A stretch of DNA of 40,220 nt. Source: Gammaproteobacteria bacterium. Lineage in GTDB: Bacteria; Pseudomonadota; Gammaproteobacteria; Steroidobacterales; Rariloculaceae. Below the pieces are notes generated by a model. It did no database searches. It saw only the letters and a program-made list of their open reading frames with translations, and was not told the DNA's origin. Position 1 is the first letter of the stretch. Each line of letters begins with the position of its first letter. The position numbers and the translations under genes were made by a program. Of this stretch, positions 7,495-15,161 are shown one piece after another. The stretch lies in NCBI GenBank assembly GCA_022820625.1, contig JAJEFE010000120.1, forward strand, positions 1 to 40,220, read 5' to 3'.

Positions 7495-8622
7495 TCAGGG
7501 ACGGAACGCGGAAATGTCGTAATCCACGGGCGGTTCGCGGCCCTGAACGAGGCTCGCGACAATCCTGCCGGCCACCGGCGCTCCGCTGAACCCCATCCAC
7601 GGCACGCAATTGACGTAGAAGCCCCCCGCGGCGGGCATCTCGCCGATGATCGGCAGCCAGCTTTCGTTGCCGTTGACCTCCGCCGCCCATGTCCGGACGA
7701 TTCTTGCCGAGGCGATGGCCGGCACCGCGTCCACCGCCACGCGCAGGTTGTTCAGCAGCGAGCTTCCCGCCACGCGCGGGCGGCTTCGGCCGTCGATCAC
7801 GGCAGGCCATCCACCCCCGATCAGGACCGTTCCCTTGCGAGTCTGCTTGAGCGTCAGCAGGTCGCTGGCGGAATACACCAGGTGATCGATGATCGGCGCC
7901 ACGGGCTCGGTGACGCTCAGCTGAATCGGCTGGGAATGAATGTCGAGGCGCCCACCGAGCAAACCGGCGATGCGCGCAGCATCGTTTCCGGCCGCGTTGA
8001 CGACACGTGCCGCACGATACGAGCCCCGGTCGGTGGTCACCTCCAGACCGGTACGGATTCGCCGGATCGCAACGACCCTTTGGCCGGTCAGGACGGCTGC
8101 GCCCAGCGCTTCCGCCGCACGGCCGATGGCCACCGTGGCAGTCAGCGGATTGGCCTGTCCCTCCATCGGGCAGAAAGCGCCGCCGATGACGCGCCGGGAG
8201 ACGTAAGGCGCACGACGCCGAACTTCTTCGGCGGTCCATAGCTGCGTGTCCAGTCCCGCCTCCCGTTCGAGTCGGACCTTGGCCTCCATGAGACGCATGC
8301 TCCGGTCCGTCGTGGCCAGAACCAGGCCGCCCGGCTGAGAAACCTCCAGATTTTCCCCGAATGCGGACCCGAACTCCCGCCACATCGCCATCGACTGCGC
8401 GAAGAACGGCAATGCCGGCAGGAACCGGCGGGCCCAGGACATGCCGAACTCGGCGAAGGGCTCCGGTTGAATCTGTGCGTGGAGGCTGCCGGCATTTGCG
8501 CCGGAAGCGAGCGTTCCCAGCTCGAACTGCTCCAGAAGCGTGACATCTGCACCGTCGGAAGCGAGGAAGTAGGCGGTCGAGCACCCGGCGATTCCGCCGC
8601 CTATGACGATGACGTCCGACAA
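7495..8622 (-). CDS. FAD-dependent amine/amino-acid oxidoreductase (DAO family)
   Basis: Flavoprotein of the D-amino-acid oxidase/sarcosine oxidase (DAO) superfamily, about 375 residues, expected to oxidise a primary or secondary amine of an amino acid. The N-terminus is DVIVIGGGIAGCSTAYFLA, the Rossmann dinucleotide site; LASGANAGSLHAQ is the FAD-contact loop; the C-terminus GFYVNCVPWMGFSGAPVAGR is the second FAD segment. No signal peptide. The TTG at 8622 is chosen because GGGGT lies 6 bases upstream; an alternative TTG at 8655 would add 11 residues. It is divergent from a DapA-family gene through a palindrome-rich gap. This pairing resembles D-hydroxyproline dehydrogenase with its pyrroline-carboxylate deaminase, but no epimerase or aldehyde dehydrogenase is present. 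Confidence 0.8.
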   Translation of the reverse strand: MSDVIVIGGGIAGCSTAYFLASDGADVTLLEQFELGTLASGANAGSLHAQIQPEPFAEFGMSWARRFLPALPFFAQSMAMWREFGSAFGENLEVSQPGGLVLATTDRSMRLMEAKVRLEREAGLDTQLWTAEEVRRRAPYVSRRVIGGAFCPMEGQANPLTATVAIGRAAEALGAAVLTGQRVVAIRRIRTGLEVTTDRGSYRAARVVNAAGNDAARIAGLLGGRLDIHSQPIQLSVTEPVAPIIDHLVYSASDLLTLKQTRKGTVLIGGGWPAVIDGRSRPRVAGSSLLNNLRVAVDAVPAIASARIVRTWAAEVNGNESWLPIIGEMPAAGGFYVNCVPWMGFSGAPVAGRIVASLVQGREPPVDYDISAFRP

Positions 8623-8661
8623 ACTGCGACCCCGGATTGGCGGAAAACGCGACAACGATTT

Positions 8662-8697
8662 GTGCGCTATGTTAACTTACGTGCGCATAGCGCGCAC
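8662..8697. promoter_or_regulatory. palindrome cluster in divergent promoter region
   Basis: The gap between the DAO-type oxidoreductase (minus) and the DapA-family gene (plus) holds GTGCGCTAT at 8662-8670, GTTAAC at 8671-8676 and a perfect hairpin dyad GTGCGC-ATAGC-GCGCAC at 8681-8697. GTGCGCTAT and the right part (ATAGCGCGCAC) are also nearly inverted copies. This density of overlapping dyads between two divergent catabolic genes suggests an operator region. Bases 8670-8687 match the 12089 dyad at only 12 of 18 positions, so membership of that regulon is uncertain. Confidence 0.45.
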
Positions 8698-8700
8698 TCG

Positions 8701-8724
8701 CAGGGGAACGTCGAGATACCCCTG
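8701..8724 (+). promoter_or_regulatory. small hairpin in leader of DapA-family gene
   Basis: CAGGGG at 8701-8706 pairs with CCCCTG at 8719-8724 around a 12-base loop, 22 bases before the ATG at 8747 and just ahead of the GGAGA ribosome binding site at about 8736. It could be a leader stem of the lyase mRNA. Nothing else supports it, so it may have no function. Confidence 0.25.
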
Positions 8725-8746
8725 AATCGATCATCGGAGACGACCC

Positions 8747-9694
8747 ATGTCAAAACAGTTTCGCGGTAGTTATACCGTTTCCGTCACGCCGTTCACGGAG
8801 GACGGACGCGCGATCTGCATCGAGTCATGGATTAAGTTTCTGGACTGGCAAGTCGCCTGCGGCGTCCCCGGGATAATCGTCCTCGGAACGTCGGGCGAAT
8901 TCCTTACCATCACCGACGACGAACGGCGGGAACTGGTAGCCGCAACCGTCGAGTACGCCGGCGACCGCATGGATGTCCTGGTCGGTTCGATGAATGCCCA
9001 TACGCCCAACGCCGTTCGATTCAGCCGGGAAGCCGAAGAACTGGGCGCCGATGGCCTGATGATCCTGCCGCCGTACTACTACACGCCCACGGAGGACGAG
9101 ATTTTCAACTACTACCGGGCGATTTGCGAAGCCGTATCGCTCCCGATCATGCTGTACAACAATCCCTTCACCTCCCACGTGGACATATCGGCGAAACTCG
9201 TCGGCCGCCTGACCCGGGCTTTCGAGAACGTCCGCTACATCAAGGAGGCCAGCATGGATGTAGGCCGCGTGTTCGATATCGTGGAAGAAACCGACGGCGT
9301 CATGAACGTATTCGCCGGCGAGCGGCCTGTGGAAAGCTTTCTCCTGGGCGCCGTGGGCTACGTCAATCCCTTCGGCAACTACCTTCCCTATTCGACATCG
9401 CGCATGTGGGATCTGCTGGTTGCCGGCCGCATCGAGGAAGCCACGCACATTCAAGTGCTTGCGGATCACATCAACGACACGATCGCCGAAGGGCATCCAT
9501 TGTACGGCCATCAATGCTATTCCAAGGCGCTCGCGGCAGCGGCCGGTTACCCGGTAGGCGACGTGCGCGAGCCGCTGACGAAATTCAGCGATCTGGGGCA
9601 GGAAGGCATCGACCGTTGCGAGAAGATGGTCAAGTTGATGGACGAAGTGGAATCGTTTGCCGCCGGCACACAGGAAAGAGCACAATTCGGGTAA
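8747..9694 (+). CDS. DapA / N-acetylneuraminate lyase family protein
   Basis: Class I aldolase-fold enzyme of the DHDPS/NAL superfamily, 315 residues. The Schiff-base lysine is K166 in YIKEAS, the proton-relay Tyr is Y137 in LYNNP, and the substrate-carboxylate loop is GTSGEF at 47-52. These residues support a pyruvate- or keto-acid-type lyase, synthase or dehydratase; the family is too broad to name the substrate. It is not obviously lysine-biosynthetic, since its neighbours are a DAO-type oxidoreductase and an OYE-type reductase. A role in amino-acid catabolism, such as pyrroline-hydroxycarboxylate deamination or a 4-hydroxy-2-oxo acid lyase, is an inference. The ATG at 8747 has GGAGA upstream. 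Confidence 0.85.
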   Translation: MSKQFRGSYTVSVTPFTEDGRAICIESWIKFLDWQVACGVPGIIVLGTSGEFLTITDDERRELVAATVEYAGDRMDVLVGSMNAHTPNAVRFSREAEELGADGLMILPPYYYTPTEDEIFNYYRAICEAVSLPIMLYNNPFTSHVDISAKLVGRLTRAFENVRYIKEASMDVGRVFDIVEETDGVMNVFAGERPVESFLLGAVGYVNPFGNYLPYSTSRMWDLLVAGRIEEATHIQVLADHINDTIAEGHPLYGHQCYSKALAAAAGYPVGDVREPLTKFSDLGQEGIDRCEKMVKLMDEVESFAAGTQERAQFG

Positions 9695-9715
9695 GCCGCC
9701 CAACCCCTCGCCTGA

Positions 9716-10852
9716 ATGTCATCCGATCACCGCGACAGTTCCCAGCGGTCTTCGCTGCCGCCTCTCTTTCGTCCTTTCCCGCTGCGGGAGGTGACCTTTC
9801 CCAATCGCGTCGTCGTCACACCCATGTGCCAGTACTGTGCCGACGACGGGCATGCGGCGGACTGGCACTTCGCCCATCATGGCCGTTTTTCGCTGGGCGG
9901 CGTCGGCGGTGCGCTGGTGGAAGCCACGGCAGTTACCCGGGACGGGCGCATCACGCACGGCTGCCTCGGGATATACAGCGACAGTCACGTTGAGCGTCTG
10001 TCGCAAATCGCAGCGTTCTACCACGCCCATGACACTCCCGTCGGCATCCAGTTGGCACACGCCGGTCGCAAGGGCAGTGCGGCGCTGCCATTCGAAGGCG
10101 CCGCTCCGCTGAAAGACTTCGATCCGCCGAGCGCGTGGGAGACCATCGCGCCGAGCGCCATTCCCATGACGGAAGGCTGGCCGACTCCGCGGGCCATGAC
10201 GGTGGACGAAATTCACCGGACGATCGACGCGTTCGTCGAAGCAGCCGTGCGGGCGATCGGGGCCGGCTTCGATTTCATCGAAATCCACGGCGCCCACGGC
10301 TATCTCCTCAACAGCTTCTTCTCCCCCATCTCGAACCGGCGCGATGACGAATGGGGTGGGTCCGCGATAGACAATCGGCTGCGTTTCCCCGTGCGGGTTG
10401 CCGAAGCGTTGCGTTCCGCTATACCCGCGTCGATGCCGCTCCTGTACCGGACATCTTCGGTTGACGGTATCGAAGGAGGGATCGAAATTGACGATACGGT
10501 CATTCTGGCGAAGGCGCTCAAATCCGCCGGCGTGGACCTGATCGACTGTTCCTCCGGGGGAATCATCGGGCCCTCGGGCCGGGCCCTGACCCAGCCGTCG
10601 CCGGGCTACCTGGTGCCCTACGCCGAGGAAATCAGACGGGCAGCGGAAATACCCACGATGGCGGTGGGATTGATCACCGAGGCGGAGCAGGCCAATGAGA
10701 TCATTGCAGCCGGGCGCGCGGACCTGGTTGCGATGGGCCGGCAGATGATGGACGAGTCGAACTTCGCGTACCACGCCGCGAAAAAACTCGGCCACCCGGA
10801 CCCCTGCTCGTTACTGCCCGATTCGTACGCCTTCTGGTTACGCCGCCGCTGA
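9716..10852 (+). CDS. OYE-family NADH:flavin oxidoreductase (YqjM/NamA-like)
   Basis: FMN-containing old-yellow-enzyme of the thermophilic-like YqjM subgroup, 378 residues, expected to reduce activated C=C bonds or similar electron-poor groups with NAD(P)H. C38 in TPMCQYC corresponds to the flavin-tuning Cys of YqjM; AHHGRFSLGGVGGALVEATA and QLAHAGRKG are FMN-site segments; the substrate His pair is in EIHGAHGYL; the tail AVGLITEAEQ and ADLVAMGRQMM bind the FMN phosphate. The ATG at 9716 lies 22 bases after the DapA-family stop, so the two are probably one operon. It ends convergently 32 bases from the kinase-like gene. Confidence 0.88.
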   Translation: MSSDHRDSSQRSSLPPLFRPFPLREVTFPNRVVVTPMCQYCADDGHAADWHFAHHGRFSLGGVGGALVEATAVTRDGRITHGCLGIYSDSHVERLSQIAAFYHAHDTPVGIQLAHAGRKGSAALPFEGAAPLKDFDPPSAWETIAPSAIPMTEGWPTPRAMTVDEIHRTIDAFVEAAVRAIGAGFDFIEIHGAHGYLLNSFFSPISNRRDDEWGGSAIDNRLRFPVRVAEALRSAIPASMPLLYRTSSVDGIEGGIEIDDTVILAKALKSAGVDLIDCSSGGIIGPSGRALTQPSPGYLVPYAEEIRRAAEIPTMAVGLITEAEQANEIIAAGRADLVAMGRQMMDESNFAYHAAKKLGHPDPCSLLPDSYAFWLRRR

Positions 10853-10884
10853 CCGGCAGCCCTGGTTCGCGCTCGGCTTAGCCA

Positions 10885-12024
10885 CTATGACGTTGACCCC
10901 GTCGACGTGCAGCGAACGGGCATCATGGCTGTCCTGGTTCCGCTCACGACCACCGGCAAATGACCCGAGAGTTCCCCGTCGAGCGCTTCATCGCCCGTAT
11001 CGACCAGCAGGCAACCCGACGGCAGCGCCGTGAGCTTTTCCAGTGACGAGACGATGTCGATGCTGGCCTTTCCGACCCTTCTGATGACTCTCGCACTCAA
11101 CTGCTGATTGCCGCGGCCGAACAGGAAACCCTGTCCGCCGACGACGCTGACGACTATGCGCCCGCGCCCATGCCTGCCAAGCAACTGCAATATCTCCCGC
11201 TCACCGATGTCGGTCGCCAGACAGGACCCGTGCCGCACCGCGTCGACGCCCAGCAGCGTACCCTTGAAGCCGACTTGCCGCTTTGCAAGCTGCATTGTCG
11301 ACCCGGGTCCCAGCAGGGAAATGCGCGAATCGTCCATGCGCGCCACCACACGCGCTATGGCCGCATCGAGCGCCGCCTGTTCCGACACGGGACTTGAAGC
11401 CTTCGCCCCGGGCACGAGAAAGCCCGACCGGGGCGTGCGCATGATGCCGTAAATCCGCGGCGACGCCTCGCCTGTGCCATTGACGTCACGATCAAGAATT
11501 TCGGCATCACCGAGCAGGGACTGCCGGTCACGCGCCCGCAGGAAGCGGGCCGCAATCTCCCCCGCCGCCCGCGCGGTGGCGGCAAATACCGCGGAGTGCA
11601 TCTTGACGCCGGAAGGCACGCCCAGAACCGGCACTCGCCGGTCAATCACCTCAAGTAAGTCACGCGCGGTGCCGTCTCCCCCAACAAACAGCAGCAGATC
11701 CGGGTCGCTGTCGGCGATGGCCTTTGCACCGGCCCGGGTATCGGCGGCGATCGTGTCGCGGTCCGCTGCCGTCACGAGCACACGTGGTTCGAGACCGGCA
11801 AATGACGCTGCATCGGCGCCCATTTCGCCGGCGCACGTCAATACGGAAAGGCTGTCGCCGAACCCGCTGAGCTCTGACAGCGCCTTTCGGGCCCGTTCGG
11901 AGGCGACCGGCGTTGCCCCCAATTTACGGGCGACCGCCGCCAATTCGCCATCGGTGCCCTTGAGCCCGACGGATCCTCCCATTCCGGCAATGGGATTGAC
12001 GATCAGGCCCAGCCGATACTCCAC
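10885..12024 (-). CDS. ATP-NAD / AcoX kinase family protein
   Basis: Member of the ATP-NAD/AcoX kinase family, about 379 residues. The opening RLGLIVNPIAGMGGSVGLKG is diagnostic for this AcoX-like branch, and GGDGT at 115-119 is the catalytic motif of NAD and diacylglycerol kinases. The phosphoacceptor may be NAD(H) or another small molecule; AcoX itself has no settled function. The GTG at 12024 is chosen because GGAG precedes it and the conserved region starts three residues later; reading on to 12228 would cross a hairpin and an operator. The gene is divergent from gcvPA-gcvPB, a neighbourhood suggesting a role in glycine or one-carbon redox metabolism (inference). Confidence 0.75.
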   Translation of the reverse strand: MEYRLGLIVNPIAGMGGSVGLKGTDGELAAVARKLGATPVASERARKALSELSGFGDSLSVLTCAGEMGADAASFAGLEPRVLVTAADRDTIAADTRAGAKAIADSDPDLLLFVGGDGTARDLLEVIDRRVPVLGVPSGVKMHSAVFAATARAAGEIAARFLRARDRQSLLGDAEILDRDVNGTGEASPRIYGIMRTPRSGFLVPGAKASSPVSEQAALDAAIARVVARMDDSRISLLGPGSTMQLAKRQVGFKGTLLGVDAVRHGSCLATDIGEREILQLLGRHGRGRIVVSVVGGQGFLFGRGNQQLSARVIRRVGKASIDIVSSLEKLTALPSGCLLVDTGDEALDGELSGHLPVVVSGTRTAMMPVRCTSTGSTS

Positions 12025-12038
12025 GCCCCACTCCGACG

Positions 12039-12080
12039 CTGGTGCTCCATCAACCTGATAGTTGCGGATCACCAGGTTTG
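12039..12080 (-). ncRNA. 5' leader hairpin, family member E
   Basis: On the minus strand, just upstream of the GTG at 12024, lies GGTGAT-CCGCAACT-ATCAGG, the conserved GAT-NCGSMAYN-ATC tip, followed by AGGTTGATGGAGCACCAG. That last 18-mer matches 34859-34876 at 17 of 18 bases. The upper stem pairs TGAT with ATCA and, past a 3-base bulge, AACC with GGTT. An alternative stem CTGGTG/CACCAG would exclude it, a possible two-state leader. The long lower stem seen in other members is weak here. It lies just downstream of the promoter-like boxes at 12097-12126, so it would be at the 5' end of the kinase mRNA. Confidence 0.4.
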
Positions 12081-12088
12081 TTTCAATG

Positions 12089-12134
12089 TGCGAACAACTG
12101 TGCGCAGTGATATAGACTTGTGCCAATATATCAC
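12089..12134 (-). promoter_or_regulatory. putative promoter with 18-bp operator dyad (site 2)
   Basis: TGCGAACAACTGTGCGCA at 12089-12106 is the second copy of the dyad seen at 3556-3573 (16 of 18 identical). Read on the minus strand it overlaps CACAGT (12102-12097), with TTGGCA (12126-12121) 18 bases upstream, the same layout as site 1. A further perfect 8-bp inverted repeat, GTGATATA at 12107-12114 and TATATCAC at 12127-12134, abuts the dyad and brackets the -35 box. Between divergent genes, these sites could control both the kinase (minus) and gcvPA-gcvPB (plus). Confidence 0.5.
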
Positions 12135-12203
12135 CGTAGAACCATTGAACTTCTCGTTTCCTGCGGGGAGGCGTCAGCACAAAAAGGACTTCAGGAGCGT
12201 TTC

Positions 12204-13607
12204 TTGGAAAGGCCGCGCGCGCACCCATACATGCCGAACTCGGTACCTGCCGTTCGCCGCCAGTTGCTCGCGGCGCTGGGGATCGATTCGGTGGAGACGT
12301 TGTTCTCCCAGATTCCCGGCGACCACAGGCTGAGGAAACCGCTGGAGTTGCCGCCCGCGCTGACCTCCGAATCCGAGCTGCGGCGGCACATGTCCGACCT
12401 GTTGTCGAAGAACCGGTCCTGCGAGGACGCGCTCAGCTTCCTCGGCGGGGGTTGCTGGCACCATCACGTGCCGGCGATCTGCGACGAAATCGTGCAGCGC
12501 AGCGAATTCCTGACGCCTGTCTGGGGCACGCCGGCGTCGGATCTGGGCAGAAACCAGGCGTGGTTCGAATTCACCAGCCAATTGGGCGAACTTGTCGGGA
12601 TGGAGCTTGTAGCGTTGCCCGTCTACAGTTGGGGATGCGCAGCCGGTCATGCAATCCGCATGGCCGCGAGGATCACCGGCCGCAGCAAGGTACTCGTGCC
12701 GCAATTCCTGGACCCCGAGCGGTCCGCGGTAATCAGGAACTATTGCGAACCCACGGAAATGTCCTCGCACATCGAGATCGTCCAGGTGGGATACGATCCG
12801 GACACGCTGCTGCTGGACCTGACGGACCTCAAGGGAAAACTGAACGACGAGGTCGCCGCGGTGTATTTCGAGAACCCCACGTACCTGGGCCAGATCGAAC
12901 ACCAGGCGGAATCGATCGCCGAGGCCGCCAGAGCCTGCGGCGCTGAAACCATCGCGGGCGTCGACCCGATTTCGCTCGGCATTCTCAAGCCGCCGGGGCA
13001 GTACGGCGCCGACCTCGCGGTCGGTTCCATTCAGCCTCTCGGCATACACATGAACGGTGGCGGCGGCCTGGGCGGGTTCATCGCCTCGCGCGACGAACCG
13101 CGTTATGCATACGAGTATCCCGCGCTGATGGTGAGCATCGCCGAAACGACCCACGGGGAGTATGGCTTCGGCCTGGCTCTGGCCCACCAGAGTTCATATG
13201 GCATGCGGGAAGAGGGCAAGGACTGGACCGGAAACTCGACCTACCTGTGGGCGATCGCCGCGGCAGCGTACATGGCGCTGCTGGGACCGGCAGGGTTTCG
13301 CGAAATGGGTGAGCTGATCATCCAGCGTGCACATTATTGTGCATCGCTGCTGGACGGAATCGACGGTGTGCGGGTCCATGCGAAACGCGGTTTCTTCAAG
13401 GAATTCGTCGTCAACTTCGACGATGCCGGCAAGCGCGTTGCCGACATCGACGCCGCGTTGCTGCGCCGGGATATTTTCGGCGGAATCGACTTGAGCGAGG
13501 CTTTCCCGCAGCTTGGCCAGAGCGCCCTGTACTGCGTAACGGAACGCCATACGCAGGCCGATATCCGGCGTCTCGCCGATACGCTCGCCGAGGTCTGCGG
13601 GACATGA
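12204..13607 (+). CDS. gcvPA: glycine dehydrogenase (decarboxylating) subunit 1
   Basis: N-terminal half of a two-subunit P-protein, which decarboxylates glycine on pyridoxal phosphate and loads methylamine on the lipoyl H-protein. It is 467 residues, normal for GcvPA. Recognised by PNSVPAVRRQLLAALGIDSV near the start, PPALTSESELRRHMSDL, SFLGGGCWHHHVPA, and YSWGCAAGHAIRMAARIT. The TTG at 12204 is chosen because AGGAG stands at 12193-12197 six bases ahead; the ATG at 12231 is possible but would trim the conserved HPYMPN segment. Its stop overlaps the gcvPB start. No gcvT, gcvH or lpd is found in the window, so partner proteins must be encoded elsewhere or the pair does another job. Confidence 0.88.
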   Translation: MERPRAHPYMPNSVPAVRRQLLAALGIDSVETLFSQIPGDHRLRKPLELPPALTSESELRRHMSDLLSKNRSCEDALSFLGGGCWHHHVPAICDEIVQRSEFLTPVWGTPASDLGRNQAWFEFTSQLGELVGMELVALPVYSWGCAAGHAIRMAARITGRSKVLVPQFLDPERSAVIRNYCEPTEMSSHIEIVQVGYDPDTLLLDLTDLKGKLNDEVAAVYFENPTYLGQIEHQAESIAEAARACGAETIAGVDPISLGILKPPGQYGADLAVGSIQPLGIHMNGGGGLGGFIASRDEPRYAYEYPALMVSIAETTHGEYGFGLALAHQSSYGMREEGKDWTGNSTYLWAIAAAAYMALLGPAGFREMGELIIQRAHYCASLLDGIDGVRVHAKRGFFKEFVVNFDDAGKRVADIDAALLRRDIFGGIDLSEAFPQLGQSALYCVTERHTQADIRRLADTLAEVCGT

Positions 13608-15145
13608 GCGTGCAGCTTCGCAGGTATCACGCGGCCGTGTGGGACGAACCGCTGGTGATGGAAATGGGTGTCCAGGGACGCCGCGGCTGCCATTTTCCGG
13701 CGGCGGAAGCGGATGTCGCCGCCTCGTCCGGCCCCGCGGAGGCGCTCGTCCCGCAATCCATGCGGCGCTCATCCGGCCCGGAATTGCCCGAAATGTCGGA
13801 ACCGGACGTGCTGCGGCACTACCTGCATCTCTCCCAGCAGACGCTGGGAATGATGGGCATCAGTCTCTTCGGCACCTGTACTATGAAGTACAACCCGCGC
13901 CTCACGGAAAGCCTTGCCGCGCGACCCTGGATCGCCGACCTGCACCCGGGCCAGGACCCGTCGACGCTGCAGGGCATTCTGGAGATTGCCCACAACCTCG
14001 ACGGGTTGCTGTGCGAACTCTCCGGCATGGACCAGTTCACGTTTCAGCCGGCAGGCGGCGCCGACGCCGCCTATGCCCACGCATGCCTGACCCGCGCATA
14101 TCACGCGGCTCGAGGCGAACTCGAACAACGCAACCAGATCGTCACCAGTATCCAGGCGCACCCATGCAACCCGGCGACCTCGGCCGCCGCCGGCTTCGAA
14201 GTGGTGACATTGATGCTGGAGCCCGACGGGTACCCGTCGCTGGACGCGCTCAAGGCGGCCGTCTCCAAACGCACGGCGGCGCTGATGATCAACAATCCCG
14301 ACGACATGGGCATCTACAACCCGAACATCAGGGAATGGATCGATGTCGTACACGATGCCGGCGGCCTGTGCTTCTACGATCACGCCAATTTCAACGGCGT
14401 CATGAGCAAGGTCAGGGCCCGCGAACTGGGCTTCGACGCGTGCATGTTCATGTTGCACAAGACCTTCGGCGTCGCCAAGGGAGGCGGCGGTCCCGCCGTC
14501 GGCGCCTACGGTTGCACGGCCGAACTCGCCCGATACCTGCCGGGCCCCATCGTGAGGAAAACGGGCGATCGATTCGATCTTGTCGACGATTCGCCCTCGA
14601 GCATCGGGCGCGTCCGGGAATACTGGGGCAACGTGCATCAGCTGGCCAAGGCCTACGCCTGGACGCGCGCGATGGGCGCCGAAGGCATCGCGGAGGCCTC
14701 CGACATGTCGGTGCTGATCAACAATTACATGGAACGGGAACTGCTGAAGATTCGGGGAATCACGCGTTCGCATCCCGATATCGGTTCCTGGCGCATGGAA
14801 ATGACTCGATTCAGTCTCGGCCAGCTCTACGAGGACACCGGCGTCAGCGTCCTCGACGTGCAAAACCGCATGGTCGACTTCGGCGTGGACGCCTTCTGGC
14901 TGAGCCACGAACCCTGGGTCGTGCCGCAGCCGTTTACGCCGGAGGCCGGCGAGATGTGGTCGAAGGAAGATGTCGACTACTGGATCGCCGTATTGAGGCA
15001 GATATCGGACGAGGCCTATTCGGACCCCGAAACAGTCAAATCCGCGCCGCACAACCAGGCGATTCACAAGCTCGGTCCGGAATCGCTGGACGATCCCGAC
15101 CGCTGGGCGATGACGTGGCGCGCCTACAAGCGAAAGCAATCCTGA
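13604..15145 (+). CDS. gcvPB: glycine dehydrogenase (decarboxylating) subunit 2
   Basis: PLP-binding half of the split P-protein, 513 residues. The Schiff-base lysine is K286 in MLHKTFGVAKGGGGPAVG; TCTMKYNPR, HPGQDPSTLQGILEI and FQPAGGADAAYAHA are typical GcvPB segments. The ATG at 13604 overlaps the gcvPA TGA (ATGA), so the two subunits are translationally coupled. The region after the lysine reads FGVAKGG where many GcvPB proteins have FSTPHGG, so this pair is somewhat divergent and may be a paralogue of the housekeeping enzyme. The downstream DUF885 gene starts 16 bases later and may share the transcript. Confidence 0.88.
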   Translation: MSVQLRRYHAAVWDEPLVMEMGVQGRRGCHFPAAEADVAASSGPAEALVPQSMRRSSGPELPEMSEPDVLRHYLHLSQQTLGMMGISLFGTCTMKYNPRLTESLAARPWIADLHPGQDPSTLQGILEIAHNLDGLLCELSGMDQFTFQPAGGADAAYAHACLTRAYHAARGELEQRNQIVTSIQAHPCNPATSAAAGFEVVTLMLEPDGYPSLDALKAAVSKRTAALMINNPDDMGIYNPNIREWIDVVHDAGGLCFYDHANFNGVMSKVRARELGFDACMFMLHKTFGVAKGGGGPAVGAYGCTAELARYLPGPIVRKTGDRFDLVDDSPSSIGRVREYWGNVHQLAKAYAWTRAMGAEGIAEASDMSVLINNYMERELLKIRGITRSHPDIGSWRMEMTRFSLGQLYEDTGVSVLDVQNRMVDFGVDAFWLSHEPWVVPQPFTPEAGEMWSKEDVDYWIAVLRQISDEAYSDPETVKSAPHNQAIHKLGPESLDDPDRWAMTWRAYKRKQS

Positions 15146-15161
15146 GAGAGGAGAAACGAAC

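Noticed and set aside
12025..12203. Glycine riboswitch upstream of gcvPA
   Set aside because: No tandem aptamer-like pairing could be traced on the plus strand; the signals there are short DNA dyads and a minus-strand hairpin.
12025..12228. Longer N-terminus for the ATP-NAD/AcoX kinase-like gene
   Set aside because: The added 68 residues show no family similarity and cross an operator dyad, promoter-like boxes and the leader hairpin.
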